A DNA stretch of 64,000 nucleotides from Cognatundibacterium oligocarboniphilum. GTDB lineage: Bacteria > Pseudomonadota > Gammaproteobacteria > Burkholderiales > Burkholderiaceae_D. The notes beneath the pieces were generated by a model. That model worked only from the letters and a program-made list of their open reading frames with translations, was not told the origin of the DNA and ran no database searches. Both the position numbers and the translations under genes were made by a program. The stretch lies in NCBI RefSeq assembly GCF_013377855.1, contig NZ_JABXYJ010000007.1:30014-94013 (forward strand). Reading direction: 5' to 3'. This document shows, piece after piece, positions 59,506-64,000 of the stretch. Position 1 is the stretch's first letter; each line of letters starts with the position of its first letter.

Positions 59506-60492
59506 ATGCCTGTTATCGACATCGCACTTGCTGCTTACCGCGGCGATCACTATATCGCTGAACAACTCCATTCGATTTTCAGTAATCAGTTTTCTGATCA
59601 GGATATTTTTCTGGGGAATGTCATTGTTTCGGATAATCTGTCACCAGATCAGACCAGCGAAATTGTTCGTGAATTGAGCGCGCGGTATCAGAACCTGCGT
59701 TTGCTGAGTAATCCGGAAAAAGGCGTGATCGCCAATTTCAATCATGCACTGGCAGCGACCGTTGCCCCCTATGTCATGCTGGCCGATCAGGATGATGTCT
59801 GGATGCCCGATAAAATTCAGCTGACATTTCAGCGTATGCAACAGTTGGAACGGGAATACGGGCAGGATGTGCCGCTTCTGGTATTCACTGATCTGGCGGT
59901 GACTGATGACGGCCTGAATGTGACCGCGCCTTCTTTCTTTGCATTTCAGAAAATCCTGCCGGCGCAATACCGGGGAGCTGAGCGGATGTTTTTGTATAAC
60001 ATCGCTCCCGGTTGCACCATGATGGCCAATCGACGCCTGCTGGATATGGCATTGCCTGTACCGTCAGGAGCCGTCATGCACGACTGGTGGCTGATGCAGG
60101 TGGCGGCGGTTTTTGGGCAGATCGCTTATGTTGAGCGGGCGACGATGTATTACCGTCAGCACCAGAATAATCAGATCGGTGCAACAGTCAGCAGTTTTTG
60201 GGAAAAACTGTTTGCCCCATTAGAAAAATACCGGCTGGCACAAAAAAATCTACAGGATGCCAGTCGTCAGGCCGGTTTATTCCTGACGCAGTTTCCGGGT
60301 GTGGATAGTCACAATAAAGCCGTCATTGAAGGTATTGCGCAATTTGAATCTTTGTCGCGCTGGCAGCGCATCCGCAAACTGGCTGGCGGTATGCTGGTCA
60401 GCCCGACTTTCTGGGGACAGGTGCTGTTGTATGCCGTGGCAGTGTTCATGCCAGTGACATCACAATCATCACAATCGCACTCTCTGCGTTAA
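59506..60492 (+). CDS. Family 2 glycosyltransferase
   Basis: A 328-residue GT2 enzyme. The nucleotide-sugar fold begins IDIALAAYRGDHYIAEQLHSI, with DNLSPDQTSE and the DxD-type block MLADQDDVWMPDKI. The acceptor-domain motif HDWWLMQVAA is typical of rhamnosyltransferase-like members. It pairs with the flippase gene and probably adds a sugar to a cell-surface glycan. The C-terminal 30 residues include a hydrophobic segment. Confidence 0.88.
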   Translation: MPVIDIALAAYRGDHYIAEQLHSIFSNQFSDQDIFLGNVIVSDNLSPDQTSEIVRELSARYQNLRLLSNPEKGVIANFNHALAATVAPYVMLADQDDVWMPDKIQLTFQRMQQLEREYGQDVPLLVFTDLAVTDDGLNVTAPSFFAFQKILPAQYRGAERMFLYNIAPGCTMMANRRLLDMALPVPSGAVMHDWWLMQVAAVFGQIAYVERATMYYRQHQNNQIGATVSSFWEKLFAPLEKYRLAQKNLQDASRQAGLFLTQFPGVDSHNKAVIEGIAQFESLSRWQRIRKLAGGMLVSPTFWGQVLLYAVAVFMPVTSQSSQSHSLR

Positions 60493-60564
60493 AAGTCGGT
60501 GACGCTCATTGAAGATGCTGGCGGGAAACTAATCTCTTTTCTAGGATGCGGCTCAGGTCAGAAC

Positions 60565-60870
60565 TCAGGCGCTGCTGGCGACAATATTGCCGGTCTGTGC
60601 GGCACCGTGCAGACCGTTATTCAGGGTCTGCAGAAAAGTCGTGAGATTGACATTGCTGCCGGATTTACCTTCTGCAGTCAGCAGATTGGAAAAGCTTTGC
60701 TGTAACACATCCAGCGTCGAGCTGCTGGTGCCGGAAGATGTGCTACTACCGGTAGTGCTGCCTGATCTGCCAGAAGATGCCGATGCGCTGGATGACAGTT
60801 GCTGGATCATGTTTTGCAGACCTGTTTTCAGATTGATATTCCAGCTTCCACCAATGGATGAAATTGACAT
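60565..60870 (-). CDS. Small Ser/Gly/Thr-rich hypothetical protein
   Basis: A 101-residue protein beginning MSISSIGGSWNINLKTGLQNM. The middle is a low-complexity Ser/Gly/Thr linker (SASASSGRSGSTTGSS), followed by a helical C-terminus. The ribosome-binding site GAGGAAAA precedes the ATG. There is no signal peptide. I do not recognise the family. It is convergent with the glycosyltransferase gene. Confidence 0.65.
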   Translation of the reverse strand: MSISSIGGSWNINLKTGLQNMIQQLSSSASASSGRSGSTTGSSTSSGTSSSTLDVLQQSFSNLLTAEGKSGSNVNLTTFLQTLNNGLHGAAQTGNIVASSA

Positions 60871-61223
60871 AATTTTCCTCGCTGATTGTGACAGTAATCT
60901 GAACTACAGGCCTTTGTTACTGATAGCCTTTATCGTTATAAAGTCACGGCATTTCAAAGCGAGGAATAGAACGGTTTTTAAAGAGAGTTGTACAGTCTTG
61001 TAACGCTTTATGTGGAAGTGATAAATATCGACAAAATTGTATAAAAATAAGCTGATTTTATTTGCATTTTGATGTTTTTCATACATGCGGAGAAGTGGGT
61101 ACTGCATTTCTCAACACTGTGTCAGTACCGAAGCGACAAAGATATGACCCTTCATTGCTTCCGCTTATTCAGGTCTCTGCTGATGTTTTGCGCTAGACTT
61201 GCGGACATTGAATGGAGAAATAC
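60871..61223. other. 353-base divergent intergenic region before apbC
   Basis: An AT-rich stretch that must hold promoters for the small gene and apbC. I see no RNA gene, strong palindrome or reading frame. Confidence 0.5.
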
Positions 61224-62312
61224 ATGACACTTACCGTTGACGATATTAAAAACGCACTATCACAGGTGATGGATCCGAATACCCAGCTTGATCTGATCCG
61301 GAGCAAGTCAGCCAAAAACATCACATTTGACGGTGCAGATGTGAGCCTGGATGTTGAACTGGGCTATCCGGCAAAAAGCCAGTTTGAGCTGATCCGTAAA
61401 AGCGTCATCGCAGCAATCCGTGCGTTACCGGGTGTTGGCAATGTCAGCGTCAATGTGAGCTCGAAAATCGTTGCGCATGCGGTGCAGCGCGGTATCAAAC
61501 TGATGCCGAATGTGAAAAATATCATTGCGGTGGCATCTGGCAAAGGCGGTGTCGGTAAATCGACAACGGCTGTCAATCTGGCGCTGGCGCTGGCGGCAGA
61601 AGGTGCTGCAGTCGGCATACTGGATGCAGATATCTACGGTCCGTCACAACCGATGATGATGGGAATTCATGGTCGTCCTGAGACCGTTGATGGTAAAACC
61701 ATGGAACCCATGGAAAATCATGGTCTGCAAGTTTCTTCCATTGGTTTCATGATTGATCCGGATGAACCGATGGTCTGGCGCGGTCCTATCGTCACCCAGG
61801 CGTTACAACAATTGCTGGAGCAGACTAACTGGCGTGATCTGGACTATCTGATTGTAGATATGCCACCGGGTACCGGCGACGTGCAACTGACCTTATCGCA
61901 AAAAGTGCCGGTCACGGGCGCAGTGATTGTGACGACGCCACAGGATATTGCACTGCTGGATGCGCGTAAGGGGTTGAAGATGTTTGAGAAAGTCAGTATC
62001 CCGATTCTCGGTATCGTCGAAAACATGAGTACCCATATCTGTTCGAATTGCGGCCATGCGGAAGCGATTTTTGGGGAGGGTGGCGGGCAGAAAATGTGTG
62101 CGGATTACGGCGTTGATTTCCTGGGTGGATTGCCATTGACGATGGCAATCCGGGAACAGGCTGACTCCGGCAAGCCGACCGTCGTCGCTGACCCTGATGG
62201 ACAAATTGCTGCAATCTACCGTGAAATCGCACGCAAAGTCGCGGTCAAAGTCGCGGAAAAAGCCAAAGACATGACCAGTAAATTCCCTAGCATCACCATT
62301 CAGCATACCTGA
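61224..62312 (+). CDS. apbC: Iron-sulfur cluster carrier protein ApbC/Mrp
   Basis: A 362-residue P-loop ATPase that carries and delivers Fe-S clusters. The N-terminal MIP18-like domain covers about residues 1-85. The deviant Walker A is ASGKGGVGKSTTAVNLA, followed by DADIYGPSQPMMMG. The cluster-binding CxxC is CSNC in NMSTHICSNCGHAE. The ATG at 61224 is preferred because TGGAGAAA lies before it. It ends one base before ribD. Confidence 0.96.
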   Translation: MTLTVDDIKNALSQVMDPNTQLDLIRSKSAKNITFDGADVSLDVELGYPAKSQFELIRKSVIAAIRALPGVGNVSVNVSSKIVAHAVQRGIKLMPNVKNIIAVASGKGGVGKSTTAVNLALALAAEGAAVGILDADIYGPSQPMMMGIHGRPETVDGKTMEPMENHGLQVSSIGFMIDPDEPMVWRGPIVTQALQQLLEQTNWRDLDYLIVDMPPGTGDVQLTLSQKVPVTGAVIVTTPQDIALLDARKGLKMFEKVSIPILGIVENMSTHICSNCGHAEAIFGEGGGQKMCADYGVDFLGGLPLTMAIREQADSGKPTVVADPDGQIAAIYREIARKVAVKVAEKAKDMTSKFPSITIQHT

Positions 62313-62313
62313 G

Positions 62314-63417
62314 ATGAGCGATACGCAGACTGACCGGCGCTATCTGCAAAGCGCTCTGGCATTGGCGCAGCGCGCAACGATTGAAACTTCGCCAAATCCA
62401 CGGGTTGGATGCGTGCTGGTCAAAGCGGGGCAGGTGATCGGTGAAGGGTGGACGCAACCAGTCGGCCAGGCGCACGCCGAGGTGCAGGCGTTGCACGATG
62501 CCGCAGCCAGAGGGCATGATACTGAGGGGGCAACTGCCTATGTGACACTGGAGCCATGCAGCCATTACGGCAGGACGCCACCCTGCGCGAATGCGTTGGT
62601 ACAGGCCAGAGTAGCCCGCGTAGTGGCGGCGATCGGGGATGCCAACCCACAAGTGGCGGGGAATGGGATCCGTATTTTGCAGGAAGCCGGTATCCAGACC
62701 GAGTGCGACCTCTATCCTGATATCGCGCAGGCTGCCCGTGAAATGAATCTCGGATTTTTTCAGCGCATGGAAAGTGGCAGGCCGTGGGTCAGGATCAAGA
62801 TCGCTGCCAGCCTTGATGGAAAAACTGCCTTGCCGAATGGTCAGAGCCAATGGATTACCGGACTCGAGGCGCGGCGTGACGGTCATCACTGGCGTGCGCG
62901 GGCCGATGCCATATTGACGGGTATCGGAACTGTTCTGGCGGATGATCCTCAACTGAATGTTCGCGATGTGGAAACGCCGCGTCAGCCGCTGAAGATAGTG
63001 CTGGATTCACAACTGCAGATTCCGGTGAATGCCAGACTGTTTGATTCAGGGCGCAGTTTGATTGTCTGTGCCGTTGATCATCAGGAAAAGCGAAAATTGC
63101 TGGAAGCAAAAGGGGTCGAGGTGCTATGCATGCCGGATATTTCAGGACAGATTGATTTGCAAAAATTATTGCAGGAACTTGGCCGGCGACAGATCAATGA
63201 GATGCATGTTGAGGCTGGAGCAACGCTGGATGGCGCTTTGCTTCGGGCTGGACTGGCTGATGAATTGTTGTTGTATCTCGCCCCCAGACTGTTGGGAATG
63301 GGCGCTGGTCTGGTATCTATTCCTGAACTGACGCATGTGGATCAGGCAACACAGCTGGTTTTTCATTCAGTTACTCCGCTCGGTGCGGATATGCGGATTC
63401 TGGCCCGCTTTATCTGA
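62314..63417 (+). CDS. ribD: Bifunctional riboflavin biosynthesis protein RibD
   Basis: A 367-residue enzyme with an N-terminal pyrimidine deaminase (zinc site HAE and PCSHYGRTPPC) and a C-terminal reductase (IAASLDGKTALPNGQSQWIT). It converts the GTP-derived pyrimidine to the ribitylamino intermediate of riboflavin. No FMN riboswitch lies before it; it shares a transcript with apbC. A strong terminator follows. Confidence 0.97.
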   Translation: MSDTQTDRRYLQSALALAQRATIETSPNPRVGCVLVKAGQVIGEGWTQPVGQAHAEVQALHDAAARGHDTEGATAYVTLEPCSHYGRTPPCANALVQARVARVVAAIGDANPQVAGNGIRILQEAGIQTECDLYPDIAQAAREMNLGFFQRMESGRPWVRIKIAASLDGKTALPNGQSQWITGLEARRDGHHWRARADAILTGIGTVLADDPQLNVRDVETPRQPLKIVLDSQLQIPVNARLFDSGRSLIVCAVDHQEKRKLLEAKGVEVLCMPDISGQIDLQKLLQELGRRQINEMHVEAGATLDGALLRAGLADELLLYLAPRLLGMGAGLVSIPELTHVDQATQLVFHSVTPLGADMRILARFI

Positions 63418-63481
63418 ATTGCCGGGATGTCATCGGCGCTCGTCAGAAAAAATGTAGGGCTGGAACGATGGGCTGAAAACG

Positions 63482-63513
63482 AAAAAGCCGCTGAACTTTC
63501 AGCGGCTTTTTTT
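63482..63513 (+). terminator. Intrinsic terminator after ribD
   Basis: AAAAAGCCGCTGAA pairs with TTCAGCGGCTTTTT around a two-base loop, with a T-run to 63513. It lies immediately next to the tRNA-Pro gene on the minus strand and may terminate that transcript too. Confidence 0.95.
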
Positions 63514-63514
63514 C

Positions 63515-63591
63515 TGGTCGGAGTACAAGGATTCGAACCTTGGACCCTCTGCGCCCAAAGCAGATGCGCTACCGGGCTGCGCTACACTCCG
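63515..63591 (-). tRNA. tRNA-Pro (anticodon TGG), copy with C38
   Basis: A 77-nt tRNA including the encoded CCA. On the minus strand it begins CGGAGTGTAGCGCAGCC, has anticodon loop TTTGGGC and T-arm GGTTCGAATCC, and ends ACTCCGACCA. The anticodon TGG reads proline codons. It differs from the second copy only at loop position 38 (C here, A there). Confidence 0.96.
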
Positions 63592-63669
63592 AAGAACGGA
63601 CTTTTCTGCAATCAGTTTAGCCTGATTATTCAGACATAAAAGGGATCGTTTTCACGTTCCCTTCAAAAC

Positions 63670-63746
63670 TGGTCGGAGTACAAGGATTCGAACCTTGGAC
63701 CCTCTGCTCCCAAAGCAGATGCGCTACCGGGCTGCGCTACACTCCG
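63670..63746 (-). tRNA. tRNA-Pro (anticodon TGG), copy with A38
   Basis: A 77-nt tRNA with encoded CCA, anticodon loop TTTGGGA, 78 bases upstream of the other copy in the direction of transcription. The usual A38 is present. The pair likely arose by tandem duplication and is co-transcribed. Confidence 0.96.
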
Positions 63747-63767
63747 AAGACCAACATATTAGCCTTA

Positions 63768-64000
63768 TCAGGAGGCACTGTCAATAGTCGGGCCGGTTCT
63801 GTCGTGTGCGACACCGGTCTGCAGACTGCGCTGGCTGATGAATTCGCGTGTTTCTCCGCTCAGAGGATCATCAAATGCGATTGCTTTGGCCAGTAACTGC
63901 AATGGCGCTGAAAAGTCGTCGCCCCGGCAGGCCTGAGTAACGGGATAAAAACTGTCGTTGACGATGGGAGCACCCATACTCGCAAGATGAACCCGCAACT
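63768..64000 (-). CDS. RluA-family RNA pseudouridine synthase, C-terminal part (cut by window end)
   Basis: The last 77 residues of a pseudouridine synthase; the gene runs off the window edge. The block LRVHLASMGAPIVNDSFYP is the conserved C-terminal motif of RluA/RluC/RluD-type enzymes. The target uridine, in tRNA or 23S rRNA, cannot be told from this fragment. It is tandem with the tRNA-Pro pair. Confidence 0.82.
   Translation of the reverse strand, partial: LRVHLASMGAPIVNDSFYPVTQACRGDDFSAPLQLLAKAIAFDDPLSGETREFISQRSLQTGVAHDRTGPTIDSAS

Noticed and set aside
62250..62313. FMN riboswitch before ribD
   Set aside because: ribD starts one base after apbC and no riboswitch-like structure is present.

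Overview
The window reads as a contiguous piece of chromosome from a betaproteobacterium of the order Burkholderiales, most probably family Oxalobacteraceae. The reasons are moderate GC, dense short-spaced genes, a long lysine/alanine/valine-rich extension on RpoD, and the set of housekeeping proteins. I cannot fix the genus. There is no CRISPR array, no recognisable insertion sequence, no phage block and no rRNA operon. Most of the window is core genome, with a few accessory islands.

Left part (1-9.3 kb): the 3' end of pgi, then ppc with a terminator, an orphan periplasmic binding protein divergent from mobB, a small YjfB-type motility protein, a bacteriohemerythrin and an S4-domain protein. 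A three-gene bufferin-type cluster follows (bufA1 precursor, MNIO enzyme bufB, partner bufC), predicted to make a copper-binding modified peptide.

9.5-25 kb: a secreted lipase-like lipoprotein and an OmpW-type porin, a three-gene cyclic-di-GMP/HDOD signalling operon, a DUF1345 membrane protein, a periplasmic protein with an acidic/histidine tail, an SpmAB-like fusion, an M14 carboxypeptidase, an MtaD-like deaminase, a fumarylacetoacetate hydrolase-family protein with maleylacetoacetate isomerase, and a divergent two-component pair with a receiver-only regulator.

25-33 kb: a TonB-dependent receptor, an orphan pilin, pnuC with a NadR-type kinase (NAD precursor salvage), and rpoD. Upstream of rpoD lies a promoter plus terminator that looks like a small RNA or an attenuated leader.

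33-48.5 kb is a phosphate-starvation region. It holds an orphan PstS paralogue, an olsB-like acyltransferase with a PlcP/LpxH-like phosphoesterase behind a triple Pho box, ppk-sixA and the divergent pstSCAB-phoU-phoB-phoR run. The ppk/pstS intergenic region carries Pho-box repeats in both directions. Together these genes would sense phosphate, import it, store it as polyphosphate and replace phospholipids with ornithine lipids. An HD-GYP response regulator follows, then the decayed remains of a hybrid kinase with one intact Hpt module.

49.8-64 kb: a YeiH exporter with a divergent LysR regulator, aminopeptidase P, a GNAT protein, and metG, which contains an AT-rich patch suggesting internal recombination. 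Then come an M29-like protein, a flippase, a family 2 glycosyltransferase and a Ser/Gly-rich small protein, followed by apbC-ribD, two nearly identical tRNA-Pro(TGG) genes and the 3' end of an RluA-type pseudouridine synthase. All calls come from reading the sequence; no database search was run.
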